This document shows, one piece after another, positions 23,394 to 34,980 of a DNA stretch of 64,000 nt. Each line of letters begins with the position of its first letter. Positions within the stretch are counted from its first letter, which is position 1. The notes beneath the pieces are model-generated. The model had not been told where the DNA came from and did not search any database. It worked only from the letters and a program-made list of their open reading frames with translations. The stretch lies in the NCBI GenBank assembly GCA_035771175.1, contig CM069593.1, positions 14,211,908-14,275,907 of the forward strand, read 5' to 3'. The position numbers and the translations under genes are program-made. The stretch comes from Paratinospora sagittata. Lineage: Eukaryota > Streptophyta > Magnoliopsida > Ranunculales > Menispermaceae.

Positions 23394-26300
23394 TGGAGAG
23401 AGAACGGACAATGAGAGGGTGCAGGTAATGACTAATCATAAGATTGAATTGACGGGGACAGAGATCCACATGCATAGGGTGCAGAAGCAGGGAAAGTAAA
23501 TGATTGAGATTTTCTGACCACCACCGAGCATGGTCATCCTAACCACTCAAAAATAAAAGGTAAAAAATAATAGACAGACACAAGTAATACTCCCTTCTAT
23601 ACTTTTCCCTCTTTCATTTCACACACAAATCTCTTCCTTCTTTGTTGCCAAAGAGCAACATACACCTGAGAATTGCAACCGATGAATTTCTACCACTCAC
23701 AAAACTAAATATCAATATCCCTACGAAAAAAAAAAACAAAAGACTATTTTTACTCATTATAAATAGAAATTACAATTGAATAATGATGTACAAGCCACTG
23801 CATTAATCTTTTAACTTTGATGATTGAGGATATTAATCTAAGATATCAGGGTTAGGGCTGCACCAAATGTCATGAACTCCATTCTAATCCAAATTGATTG
23901 CCCACAGTAGAGTGATGAGGTTTTTCTTTTCTTTTCTTTTCTTGTTATTTTTACATGTAAAAAAAGAGTATTCTGTTACTGAGACAATTTCCCAAAGTAT
24001 ATATATAGGTGGATATAGTAAAATTCCAGCATTATCAACTGGAACTTGATTTTTTTTTTTTTTTAAAGATTGTTTTATTATCTCAAAAAACATCATGTTG
24101 TATGTTTTCCATGATTTTGTTTTTCCCTAATGAAAAAATGATTTTCCCTGATTTTCACAAAGTACTGGAAGTTTTCATACCCAATTTCCAACCAGAACAG
24201 CATGGAATGAAAATTTGACATAGTTCTCTGATACTAATTGCGAAGAAGATTTTTCAAATAGTTTCCATAAAAATATAACAAATCTGCTGAGTTTTCAATA
24301 GATCTAATAAAAAAACATTATCACTTTAACTTCCAAGTCTGGAGCATGCATCATCACTGGGGAACAAGTACATATGATGAAACTAAAAAGATGTGGAGAA
24401 TAAAAAAGGTCTTAGGCCACTAGAAATCCATAAAGAAGTTAATCAAAATATTATCTAAAACAATACAGTACTCACAGGTCGGGATTGCTATCAATCTTTC
24501 TGAAAAAGTCTCCATGGATTGGATATAATGAACTCTTAATTCTGTCAAGGACAACATCAGTGTCCACATTAAAGAATTCTGTGTATGATGAGATGCTAAA
24601 CACTCCCTTTGAATTGTTTGTTGTTTGTTGTTCAGCATCACCTGTGTGCATAAAGAGACGGTAATAAATAAATAAATAAAAATAGAAAATGTGTGCAATA
24701 GACCATGAATTCATAGTAAAATTGTTGGGGCAGGCCTTATCCTCCATCTAGTCATCATGATTTGAAGATCACAAGCATATATGAATCGTCAAGCCATAAG
24801 CATCATCATCATCATAAAGAAATTTCAAAGTAGATGTCATGTAATGGCCCCGTTGCGTACAACATTTACAAAAGCACTTTTCCGTATAGCGCTTTTCGAA
24901 AAAGTTGGTCTCACCCAACTTATTCTAAAAACAAAAAAAAACTGTTTTTCCAACCGCAATTTGGCCAAAAGTAGGTATTGCCAAAGGCATTCAAAAGTGT
25001 TTTTGGTCTAAAAGCACTTTGCAAAAGCTCTAACAAATGCAACCATCTAAAGTGGTGTAGACGCAACACTCATGGCCACCAAGATCAAGGTTGTCACATC
25101 AAAGACAAAATACTCCAACGCATTTCTGAATGTATATTAGTAAGATAACCCTTCTTTCTGAGGAAGCATAACTTGGAACTTCCATTGGCCAAAACTACCC
25201 ACATAAGATAAAATATCATTTGCCATTAAATATTACAATAAAGATAGTAATCATGACCATCACTATAGAAAACCTAAGCAATAGATGATTCAATGATTGT
25301 CTTCCAGTAATAAAAAGGAATAACAATATCACCTTGATAACCATCAAAAGGATGATTGAGTGGTTGAACTTTGGGATCCACAAGGTTAAAGTCCTAGGTT
25401 CAACTCTACATTTACCCAACAGAGGTATTGCCAATGCCCATATGGTGGAATCGTGGATTATTGGTGCGTGCAAACTGGCCCATACCTAACACCACCCTAG
25501 GTCCTAAAAAATAAAAAAATAAAAAACAAAATAATAATAATAACATCCCCCTGACTGCACGGTAAAGAAAAATACCATTTTATTCCCCTCAAATAAACTG
25601 GATTATTAAACTTTCCCGCGTCTTTTTCATGTTAAATAAGAAGTACAGTTTTATAAAGTTTCTAAGTCAATTTGAGACTTGGTTTAGATTTTTTTTTTCA
25701 CTTTTTCTGACCACGATTAAGACGAAGTGACATTTCAACAGAATTTAGGTCATCCAGTTATGCATGCAAAATGTGAGATCTTCTAGAAAAGCATAGCTGG
25801 TCAATAATATTTAATCTTCAAAAGGTTCCGTTTGACAAACAAAACAATGAAGGAGTGGGATGGTTCAAAGATTCAAAGAGAGGTGTACATCAATTTGAAT
25901 CCAATGTAAATCCAATCCAACATATATTGGATTTTAAAAAACATAATCCAATTCAAAATTAATGAGGATCCCATAAGCATCCCATCCAATTATTTAAACA
26001 ACTATCAAATAGATAATGGAAAAAACTCAAAAGGAATACACGTATAATAAATACTCTTGTGGAAAATATATTATACAATAAATGCTAAAAAAATTCTAAA
26101 TAACAAATGCATGTTTAATACATTGTACATATTGTTTTTAAACAAATTAATGGTTGTCCAAAGCAATCATTACATTGTAATTAATATAATTCATTAATTA
26201 CAAGTTAAAAGTCCTCAAAACCATTCCAATGATCCCTATTTTATCATCCTTGTTCACTTACTGGAAGGTGGCTGTTAAATGAAACGATCACTCTGTTAAA

Positions 26301-28056
26301 GACTTTCCAATTAAACAAAAATTTATAGAGTTAACTACAAATACCCCAAAGAATCATATTTAAAAAAAAAATTCTGGTTAAAAATGAACTTCCTTGTCAT
26401 TATGTTTTATATAATTAATCTGCAATGACAAATGTATAAATCGTGAGGTTTAGAGATTTCTCGTTCATTTGCCAACATCACATACTTTGTATGTTGAAAG
26501 GTTGAACATGTAGAATATCCTACATTCCTACTCTAACAAAATCTTTTCAGATTTGATGAGTTTCGGTATTGTAACCATGCTTGTTGCATCAGTTCTAGAT
26601 ATAGTTCAAAGACTTGACGTTCTGTAAGCTATTATAATTCAGAAACTTCTCCTTTCAAGATTGACCCTTCTCAAATGACTTAAGATTATGAACAGGAAAA
26701 AAAAATTGAAATAAGGTCAAAGAATATTTCATAATGAAATTAGATAGAAGACGAGGATTTATGTAAACTGAGTCAAACAAGTAGGGATAAGTCTTAGCAA
26801 ATGATGAATTGAATGGTTACAAAGTAAACAAAGATGCATTTGAGAGGGCATGCTAACACTATCAACTATAAATTAGGAGGGAACAAAAAAAGATAGAAAA
26901 TCAACAATGGAAGCTATCAAAACTGATGCAGAACATTCAAAATCATTACACCTAATTATAGTTCCTGGTTGAAGTATTAAAACATGCACCACAGCCTCAA
27001 TGGTTTCATACCGTTCGAACTTCCTAGCGGTTGATAGGGCTGTCCTCTACCACCACCATTATTAGGAGGAAATATCTGCAAGTTTGCTTCGGGAACTGCA
27101 TAGAAGTGGATTTATAGCTAAGTGATTCGACGAGTCACGTTGTAATTAGAAAATTCCAGGAGATAATGATAATATAAAAAAAAAAAAGGAAACCATCCAA
27201 GATACAAAAGAATAAAACCACAATCATAGAAGCTACATCTTTAATTATTGACATAAGCAAAAAGGCGATTTGAAAGTTATGCTTTGTACCCGCATAATCA
27301 GTTGTTTTCTTCTCATCAGTGGCTACAGCCTGTGAAGCACAATCAAAGAAAAACATAAACATTGCAGCCAAACAGGAACTGTAGCACTAATTGTAGAAAG
27401 TGTTTAAAGAGTATCTTCTAATATATGCAAGAAAGGAGAAGATTCATGAATTCAAATAACCTAGCATTTAGTTGCTCCCCCCCACTTCACAAAGTTCTCT
27501 TAAACTGCTGCCAGATAGCAAAAAAATACTAGCAAAATACCATAAGTAGCTCAATCTTTATGATGCATCTGACTGAACAAAATACCTAGCAACTACTACT
27601 ATTGCTCCGTATTGTTCCATACCTACTTTATAAAAATCCAATACAAGAAAGACACGACATCTTCCAGTGCGATCTCTCCATTGACCATCCAAATTGACCA
27701 CATTACAGTTGCAGAAACGTCTTTAGAATAATTAAAGAGATATTGAATCATTCGATTTTTCATTTGTACAGTTCTAGTGCCATATTCTTTTAAGATTCTA
27801 CTGCTTAAAACAACACAATGCAAGACACACAATCAAACTTCAGGAAAAAGACCAGCAGATTGAAAGAACAACAGGGGGAAATGAAAATAAATTCGCAATT
27901 CCGCTCGAAAACGTTGAGAAATTATATAAAAAAGATCAATTGAACTGAAAAAGAATAAAAAAGAAAAAACCCTAATTGCAAGAGAGAATTCGAAACACTT
28001 ACGGGAACGGAGCCGAGCAAGTGACTGGTCGGTAAGTTGGCGTAGGATTCGTCCAT
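20980..28056 (-). CDS. YIP4: YIP4-type Yip1-domain protein
   Basis: Multi-pass membrane protein of the YIP1 family. Plant YIP4 proteins act with ECHIDNA at the trans-Golgi network in secretion of wall material. Six exons on the minus strand join in frame to 269 aa: 28003-28056, 27290-27329, 27012-27095, 24476-24641, 21877-22150, 20980-21171. It starts MDESYANLPTSHLLGSVP. A Pro/Gly/Gln-rich cytosolic linker follows (IFPPNNGGGRGQPYQPLGSS), then the Yip1 entry YTEFFNVDTDVVLDRIKSS and DLYGLIWISTSLVFV. About five hydrophobic segments follow, ending FIKICFFP. Introns 3 and 4 (24642-27011 and 22151-24475) are large and carry transposon remnants; intron 5 (21172-21876) is AT-rich. Confidence 0.93.
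21640..21800 (-). repeat. possible short interspersed element in YIP4 intron 5
   Basis: On the minus strand this reads cttagtagttggctgctaaagcag, then taattcaagcccc, a weak resemblance to tRNA boxes A and B. No tail or target duplication is clear, so this is tentative. Confidence 0.25.
22600..23070 (-). mobile_element. LINE zf-RVT fragment in YIP4 intron 4
   Basis: Around 23052-22980 on the minus strand reads CPKTCESLDHLFIDCEVSRK then LWHKW, a clear zf-RVT motif (C, C, D-H-L-F, C). Lower coordinates hold LINE-like debris to about 22600. It lies in the same orientation as the YIP4 gene but inside the intron. Heavily truncated. Confidence 0.75.
23329..23393. repeat. (CT)n(TA)n(GA)n self-complementary microsatellite
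   Basis: About 26 bases of CT repeat, about 20 of TA, then about 19 of AG form one near-perfect inverted repeat that could fold into a long hairpin. It sits inside YIP4 intron 4. Confidence 0.85.
24846..25045. mobile_element. MITE-like inverted-repeat element in YIP4 intron 3
   Basis: The left end reads ggccccgttgcgtacaacat, then aaaagcactttt. The right end, reverse-complemented, reads gatggttgcatttgttagag, then gcaaagtgctttt. These are diverged terminal inverted repeats around a short AT-rich core, as in hAT-like MITEs. The target duplication is not clear. Confidence 0.5.
25345..25545 (+). mobile_element. tRNA-derived SINE in YIP4 intron 3
   Basis: Box-A-like gattgagtggttgaac (25354-25369) and box-B-like ggttcaactc (25397-25406) at tRNA-like spacing. 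A SINE-type body follows and an A-rich tail with (aat)n ends near 25543. Family not assigned. Confidence 0.65.
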
Positions 28057-28356
28057 GGCGGGAGATCCAACGGAGCAAAAGACCGGTTGGAGTTGGGGGA
28101 AAAATTCTCGTTTACAGATTAGAGAGAGCGGAGAAGAGAATGGAGAACCCTAGATTTCAACTTCAACGCGACCGTGCGGCTGAACGAATGTGTTGTATTT
28201 GGACCACAGAGACAGCCTCGTTCTGCAGTTCACGGTACGAATTACGACTAGTTCCGGTTGGCACTTTCTTCAGGCCTAGCCTACCCGATTTTCTAAAGGC
28301 ACCTGTAGATCAAACAACTTGTCCATCGCGTGCGATGCGTATGTGTTAAGAAAACA

Positions 28357-29044
28357 TTTCAATTTACATCAAGTTTTAATCTATTGTACGAGAATAAGTT
28401 TCATGCCTCCTTTACTATTACTTTAGAAAATCAAGCTATGGCGTTGATTAAGTAATTGAACTTCATCATATAAAATCAATTAATTCCACTAACTTACTCA
28501 CTATATTGATTCTTTTTTCTTTTTTGCATGCTACCTTTTACTATACAATTTTATTTTATTATTTTTTTTTGGGGCATGTGACCCCTATTTTTAACATAGT
28601 AAAAACGTGACAAAAAAAGTAAAGATTTTTTTGTCTTTTCCTTCTGTGTGCCTGAGTGACAGGCCACTCAATTCTACCATTAATCATCCCCATTTAACTA
28701 TATAGTATATTAACTATTTCACTTAATAATTTAACTCTAATAATGTAATGAACAGGTGGAGTTGTAGATTTAATTATATTTTTCTAAAAAATTAGAATAG
28801 CATTAATTTCCCGCAGTTGCAGCACCAGCACCTCCCACCTGCGGGAAGTAAAGGGGAAGTGAACATATTGCTCTCTTGACTGTTTTTTTTTTTTACAACA
28901 AATGAATCTGAGAACCACTTTCCATTAATCAGAACAGAAAATCCGCTTTTTAAGCAAACCGAAACACAAAAGAAAAACTTGTAAAAGAGAGAAACACGGT
29001 GAGAAAATATTCTAGTAAAACCATGGAGCAACGCCTCTAGAATC
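28357..29044. other. AT-rich spacer upstream of YIP4
   Basis: The YIP4 promoter is expected in about 28060-28400 on the minus strand. The rest shows T-rich runs (28550-28570, 28885-28897) and no gene that I can support. Confidence 0.4.
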
Positions 29045-29404
29045 TTAGTAGTAGTAGTGATTTTCTTCTAGTGGCAATGGGTAAGAACTACAATCCACCC
29101 CCACATCCACCACCATCACCTGACCACCACCACCAGTGGCACCACCGTGACTGCTGCCATCACCACCACTCTCGTTAAGCAGGCTAGTGGCATACGCCGC
29201 GCCCACCATAACACCCATGCCACTGTCCACTGCGACGCCGTCGCGGCTGCTCCCTTCCTTATTGTTGCCAAGTCGATCTTCTCCAGGAGAAGCCATGCTA
29301 TGTTTGCGAGAGCGCCGAGAGCGCTTTCTTGGTGCTTCTTCCTTGTTGCTGTGCTGCTTTGCTTTGGAGCCCTTTCGACAGAGTAACCTGAAACACATCC
29401 CCAT
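29045..29404 (-). CDS. hypothetical small basic/Gly-rich protein (119 aa)
   Basis: Single open frame from ATG 29404 to TAA 29045. The GC content is clearly higher than the flanks. It starts MGMCFRLLCRK, so Gly2 and Cys4 could take lipid anchors, though position 6 is not the Ser preferred for myristoylation. A Lys/Arg-rich patch (KRSRRSRKHSM), a Gly/Ser/Val-rich middle and a Tyr-rich end follow. I do not recognise a family. A GT after TTTCAG near codon 6 could be a splice donor, so the model may be incomplete. Repeat-like GGT/GTG codons could also inflate the open frame. Confidence 0.4.
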   Translation of the reverse strand: MGMCFRLLCRKGSKAKQHSNKEEAPRKRSRRSRKHSMASPGEDRLGNNKEGSSRDGVAVDSGMGVMVGAAYATSLLNESGGDGSSHGGATGGGGQVMVVDVGVDCSSYPLPLEENHYYY

Positions 29405-29479
29405 GAAGACAAAAGTCCTCTCCTCGAGCAGAGAATTAAACTCTTTAGGCCTTCTCTTTGCTTCTCTCTCTCTCTTTTA

Positions 29480-31205
29480 GCAATCTTAGTAGTCCCGGCA
29501 TCTTTTGTTTACCTACCAATTTTAATGTTAGTGGAAGAGAATCTGAGAGCATAATCCCATATTTTGCTTCTTTTTTAAATTGAATTCCTTGGCCACGACG
29601 AGTGCTTGTACAATGTGTTTGTGATGCCAAACGATGTTATTATCACCTTGTCAACAATGATGGTGGTCCGGGCCACATGAATTTTAGCATATATTCTACT
29701 AATCCCATTATGACTAATAGAGAAGTGATTATGAAAGTACCTTTTAACGGCAAAGTGCTTTAACTTTAAGCGTTATTGCAAGTGCTTACTAAAAAATTAA
29801 TTAAAAAACAATTTATTATAAGTCATAGTTAGAAGTTAGTGCTTTTTTTAAATTTTCCAATAAATACTGTATGTATGTCAATAATGCGAAAGAGCTGTTT
29901 CAATTGATCAAACAAAAGGGGCTATCAGGTCCACCTTAAGACATTTACCACAACACGGGCCGTTAGCATAATTTGCTAGAATTCTTTTTCAAAATTGAGG
30001 ACTAGCAAACAGCATATAAATATATATATATATATTCAATACCATAGGGTTAGGACAAAGTGGCTCGGAAGGTAGATGTGTGATAGGGTGGAAATGTGGT
30101 CCTTAAAAACCATTTACCATGCTGAAAAACACAGGCTTAGGACAAAGACAGCTTGGCCTAGTTACTCTGCGACCACCCTGCATTCAGAAGTAATCATTGC
30201 TTGCTTGAATGTTTGTTTTCTTTTATATATATATATATATATCCTTTTATACATTTCAATATAAATATTATACATTTTTTATTAAACATGTTATGGTTTT
30301 GACACGGTATAAAATTTTCATTGTTGGCAAAGGCTTCCTTGAGTTGACTGTTGAGTACAAAATTTTCGTTCTGTAATGGTACTCTGATGAAGGGATTAAA
30401 AAATTACCCCAAAATCTCCACCTTCTTCAAGGGTAACGACCGTTGGTGTCCTAAAACAGATTTCCAAACAAATACTAACTCGTGCGTGGTAAAGAGTCTT
30501 CTGGGTACCTGAAGAAAACAGAAACGCGGAGAAAGCAACTACTCTGTCTGTTCTGATATATAGTTATGGAGTCTCTTATTTTTCTTTTTCCTTCTCTTTT
30601 GCACGTAGAGACTCGACCAAGGACTCTTATCTTTTCATCTAGTTCCTCTGTTTTTCATCACAGTGAGAACTTAGTTATGATATTGTAATCCATATGAAGG
30701 CAAGACCTTATTGGAAAATATGAGCCTGACTGCCTGAGTACATGGAGATGGGCTATGCCTATCAGGGGCTACATAGATGAGAGGATTAACTTATAAAGCA
30801 TTGTGGAATTCATAAAAAAAAAAAAACAAAGTCATGAAAACCTAGCACAACCCGAGAGTTGTAATGTACATATATAATTTGTCTTCACAAAATATCAGCA
30901 TTTAAAAGAAAGTGGCCAAATTTTATCAATAATCAAGCATAGCTCTCTTAAGGATTCAGAGATTGAAACAAGATGTGCAAACTGTATTTCCTTAATAATA
31001 AATCATTCGCAAAATAAGGCTTCGACATCTAACATGTGTAACACAAGTTGACTCTTGAGCAGGCCCATGATACACGGGATTTTGGCTGATCGCATACATA
31101 AATGTCAGTTGTCATGAAATGGGAATTGAATAGAACATCTGGCTTACAAAGAATGCACCTGCAACCATTTACGCCCAATGGCCTGTACAGAAATGCAGAC
31201 CTTAC
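29480..31205. other. intergenic region without recognised genes
   Basis: AT-rich. Holds TA microsatellites near 30015-30035 and 30222-30241 and no coding frame of convincing composition. The upstream region of the small gene at 29045 is at its low end. Confidence 0.4.
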
Positions 31206-31271
31206 CTGGGGGAACACAACTGCGGTGCTTGGCACTACAGCCGAACCCAACGTCAATATAATGCACCAGCT
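31206..31271 (-). other. exon-like segment downstream of PRA1.A
   Basis: On the minus strand, 66 bases lie between a strong acceptor (tttgcag) and a strong donor (CAG then gtaagg). It could be a spliced 3'-UTR exon of the PRA1 gene, whose stop codon is 1.15 kb upstream. A possible donor ggaat/gtgagt follows that stop at about 32389. No protein family is recognised. Confidence 0.3.
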
Positions 31272-32421
31272 CTGCAAACAGTGGGAAAACAAAATTTGGT
31301 CAGATAATTTGAAATCACCAAGATGAAGAAATGAGCCTTCAAAATTTCAATTAATATTAATGAGTCAAATATTCTCCGTAAAACAATAAGATATCATGTT
31401 CCAAGGACTACATCTACAATACCCCAAGTAGGCATTTTGTGTTAGCCACACAAGGCTATTGTCCTTGCAAATGCTACTTCATCTTCCAAATGGATTTCCG
31501 TAAAATAATTTAACCTAATATGAACAAATGCTTTTTATGTAAAGATGGGTGAACACAATAGAACTAGAGCTACTCTGGCAGAGTACAAGGAGGATATGCC
31601 CCCATGTAGTTAGGAAAATACCTAGTTGAGTTGAATATTCTCCTTTCCTTCTCTCTTTCTCTTTTCATCAATCTTTTAAATCTCCTTATCCTTAAAGATA
31701 TGCCCCACATGAAAACATTTATTCCCACAAAATACATAGTCAAGCAACCAATAATTGACCATATCTTCTAAATAATAGACATCAACTTTTAAGCTTGCAT
31801 ATGCCAAGGGAGAGAATATGTCAACACGTTTGATGTAAGGCAGATGACTCTCAATGATAATAAAGATCAATATTTTTGCTTTACTTTTTTCCTTCACTTC
31901 CTTGTGCTTAAAGTTCAATAATCTATGATGACTGCAAGGACAAGTTAATTAAAATATTCAAATTATTAACTTACATCATCATGGAATATGAGATACTGCT
32001 TAACAATCTAGAAAGTATGCACAGCCAAATGCACTAGGTCTTTACATTTCGGACATTTCCTTTTTCTAAAAGTTACTTAATTAAATGAAAAATTAAAATT
32101 CCTCACCTTGAAGAGCCAATAATTTTTCAACATTTGTTCACAAATAAAGGAGAGGATAATGAACTTTAAGATTAGAGGAAATCCATAATGTCAGATCCAG
32201 GATCTACTCTATGGCTGAAATCTAACAAGATCATGAGAAAGCAAAAAAAAAAAAGTATAGAATTTTAAAGTGAGAAGCATTTAGGGCAACTGTCAAGCAG
32301 ACGGATGAAACAAAAATGAAATGCAAATGAATCTGACATACAATGCTAAAGCCTAAACAAAGAGAAAGTATAAGCTGGAGCATACTCACATTCCACTAAC
32401 CCTGCAGATAGCATGACCCAG
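31272..32421. other. 3' flank of PRA1.A
   Basis: AT-rich sequence after the PRA1 stop codon. No coding exon or repeat family recognised. It may be a 3'-UTR intron if the segment at 31206-31271 is an exon. Confidence 0.35.
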
Positions 32422-33916
32422 TCACAGCTCACTATAATTGCGCCAAACTGCACGAAATTCTTCACGAAATGTGTTCAGGCGTGCCTTAAGATTAGGAGTT
32501 CTAAAGCTTGCATGAAGCATGGTGGCTGGAGAAATGAAGAAAATTAGCCAAACGTGACACTAACTTTGGCAAACAAAAACATGTCAAAAGGATTACAAAG
32601 TAAGCTATGGAAAATTACCAAGAAGACCAATAACAAGTGCCCAGAGGACAGTAAGAAGACGACAAGAAGTAAACCAGAGGGTGGCACTTGCTGCATAGAA
32701 GAAGTGGAATGTTTCAATTAGTTCCAATAAGAAAAGAAAAAAAGCGAGTGAATGAATCAGAAAAGGGGGGGCAGGATGAGCAAAAATAACTTTACTGATC
32801 GATCAAGAGTAATAATAGATATTCAGTTATAACACATGAAAGCTTTGAGCTCAGTTTCCACGATGAAGTATGTAAAGCAGTGACTTTAAAATCAGCATTT
32901 ACCGACTGAAAACACCAGAACGAACATCCAACGAGGCTTCCCACAAATATGAATAGCTCTTTTAGCTGAAGGACGTCCACGAATAACCGGACTGCAAATT
33001 ATAGGGCGTGACATGAGCAGCACATCATCTCCTTCAAAATCACAACAAAATAAAAAGGTAATTCACTTACACTATAGGAGGCCTCAACTTTGCAGCCAAA
33101 TGGGGAGAAAATTGTCTCACGGTCCGTGTCACCTTCTCATTGAAAGTAACTGCAAAGCTGTAAAGGAAATCATCAGACACAAGATCAAAACAGCAATACA
33201 AGTACAGAAGTGAATATAAACAAGTTCTAAAAATGTCAAAATTGATTCTACAAATCAAAGATAATTTTAACACAAAATTTACCTATCATTCAAAATAGAG
33301 ATGCTTAGTGCAGTTAACATAGCAGCAACAATAGCAAGTGGCCTCCTAAGAAATCCCATTCCTGCACGGTAACCCATATTAAGCAATTCTTCAATTCCAC
33401 ATTCTCCGACAGTTAATCAGGGCTTTTTTTCCAACTTACCTAGGATGAAAATTATCAAAATGAAATAGTTGGTCCGGTAGCTGCAATTACACAAATATGA
33501 CAAGATTTAGAAAGTTTCCACAAACCATAGTATAATACAAATTTGAGGGTTTAAAATAAAAAACCGAAAAAAAAATATGATCCAATCAGTAATCACAACT
33601 AAAGCAATCAGAAATATCCGATCCGTGACGCAATTGCGTCAATTCACAGACATAATCAGGAATATTTATACAAAATCTCTGAAAGAATCATCGCAATCGA
33701 AAAAGCGAACTAACGGAGGATTATGAACCGAATTTAGAAGGAACGAAAAGGATCGTACTAGTAGAGATTGCATTTGAGGCGGCTGTTCCACTTAGAATAG
33801 GATCTAGGGACGGTGAATCTGGAGAAGAATTCGGTGAGAGGGCGAGGAGGTGACGACCACTCGACTTCGCGAAGAGCGTCCATCAGATCTTCTGCAGTTA
33901 CGCTTCCCCAATCCAT
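32422..33916 (-). CDS. PRA1.A: PRA1 family protein, A group
   Basis: Prenylated Rab acceptor 1 family: small four-helix membrane protein of the ER/Golgi that helps recruit prenylated Rab GTPases and aids vesicle traffic. Seven exons on the minus strand join in frame to 209 aa: 33759-33916, 33440-33480, 33283-33361, 33071-33157, 32903-32991, 32619-32690, 32422-32525. It starts MDWGSVTAEDLMDALREVEW, with the A-group signature PPRPLTEFFSRFTVPRS. Hydrophobic stretches YFILIIFILG, PLAIVAAMLTALSI, WMFVLVFSV and LTVLWALVIGLL follow, and the tail ends FRAVWRNYSEL. All introns are GT-AG and short (79-291 bp). Confidence 0.94.
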
Positions 33917-34361
33917 TGCTTCGCTCTCAGCGCGAAAAAACCCAGACGAAGAGAAATAATAACCGAAGAAACCCTAGACAAAGCTAGAAAAAACTGATGA
34001 GACGAAACGCGCGGATTGGAAGAGAATTCCGAATCGATTAGGTCTCTTCTTTGCTGTTGTCGATTTGAGCGTGCAGAAAGATATGCTTAGAAGGGATTGG
34101 AATTCGCGTTCTTCAAAAAAAACTGGACAGCTTTGGGTTTCTTAACGAAGGAAAATCCCGTTGTGTGATCGGTTGTCTCGCGCTATTTATTAATGTTATT
34201 TATTTTGGTTATTTACGAGATTACGAATATGCCCCTACTTCCTCAGTGCATTGGGTCGGTCTCATAGCCGCTGAAAGTGAGGTTGTATTGGGGAGAAAAA
34301 AAAGTGACAAATAAATCATTAAAAAGTTTTTAACATTCGAACCATCCGATGGCTACCATAT

Positions 34362-34400
<39 letters not shown>

Positions 34401-34980
34401 AGGAGAAGTTTGCATTTTTAATTATAAAGTTTTTAAAACTAAATATCAGTTCTTTACGTTTAACCAACATTAACTCAATTATGGCAGCATTGGAACTATG
34501 TGCTATTATGATATAACAAATACAATGCTTTAATGAAGCCGTATATGTATACAAATTTGGAACAATACAAATAAAGATATGCATTTGTTAACTCTATTTA
34601 ACCCCAACTTTTATTTTAATTGAACCTCTGTTTGAAGTAGAGGTTTAAGTTCTAATAAGATAAACCAAATTTTCTTGCTTATTCTTGTAGGGGTATAAAG
34701 CTCTACGTCAAGTCGAGGTAGAAAAAATCAAAGTACTAACCAACAGAGGATTTATTTTAAGTGTCAATATCACCTTCAAGATACACAGTTCAAGTTTTGG
34801 GAAGAAAACCAGAGCAGGTGAACAGCATAATCAAAGATACAGTTACAACAAATACAACATAAGACCTTAACTTAGAATCCCTCTCCATCGCATACACCCA
34901 CACAATGCCAAACAAGAATGCACGTGTGAGGGATACAAGTTAACATTTACATACCAAAGGATCGAAACTATAAAAGAGGC
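33917..34980. other. PRA1.A promoter side and repeat-bearing spacer
   Basis: PRA1 leader and promoter (minus strand) to about 34250. A 32-base T run lies at 34363-34394. At about 34610-34670 a segment aacctctgtttgaagtagaggttt is an imperfect palindrome related to those in the ATG1 introns. From about 34830 is the bHLH 3'-UTR. Confidence 0.45.

Noticed and set aside
29116..29412. 98-residue frame overlapping the small gene
   Set aside because: Shadow frame of the same GC-rich segment, with weaker start context and no recognisable features.
31029..31292. 87-residue minus-strand frame
   Set aside because: Crosses strong splice sites and has no domain. The exon-like segment inside it is reported instead.
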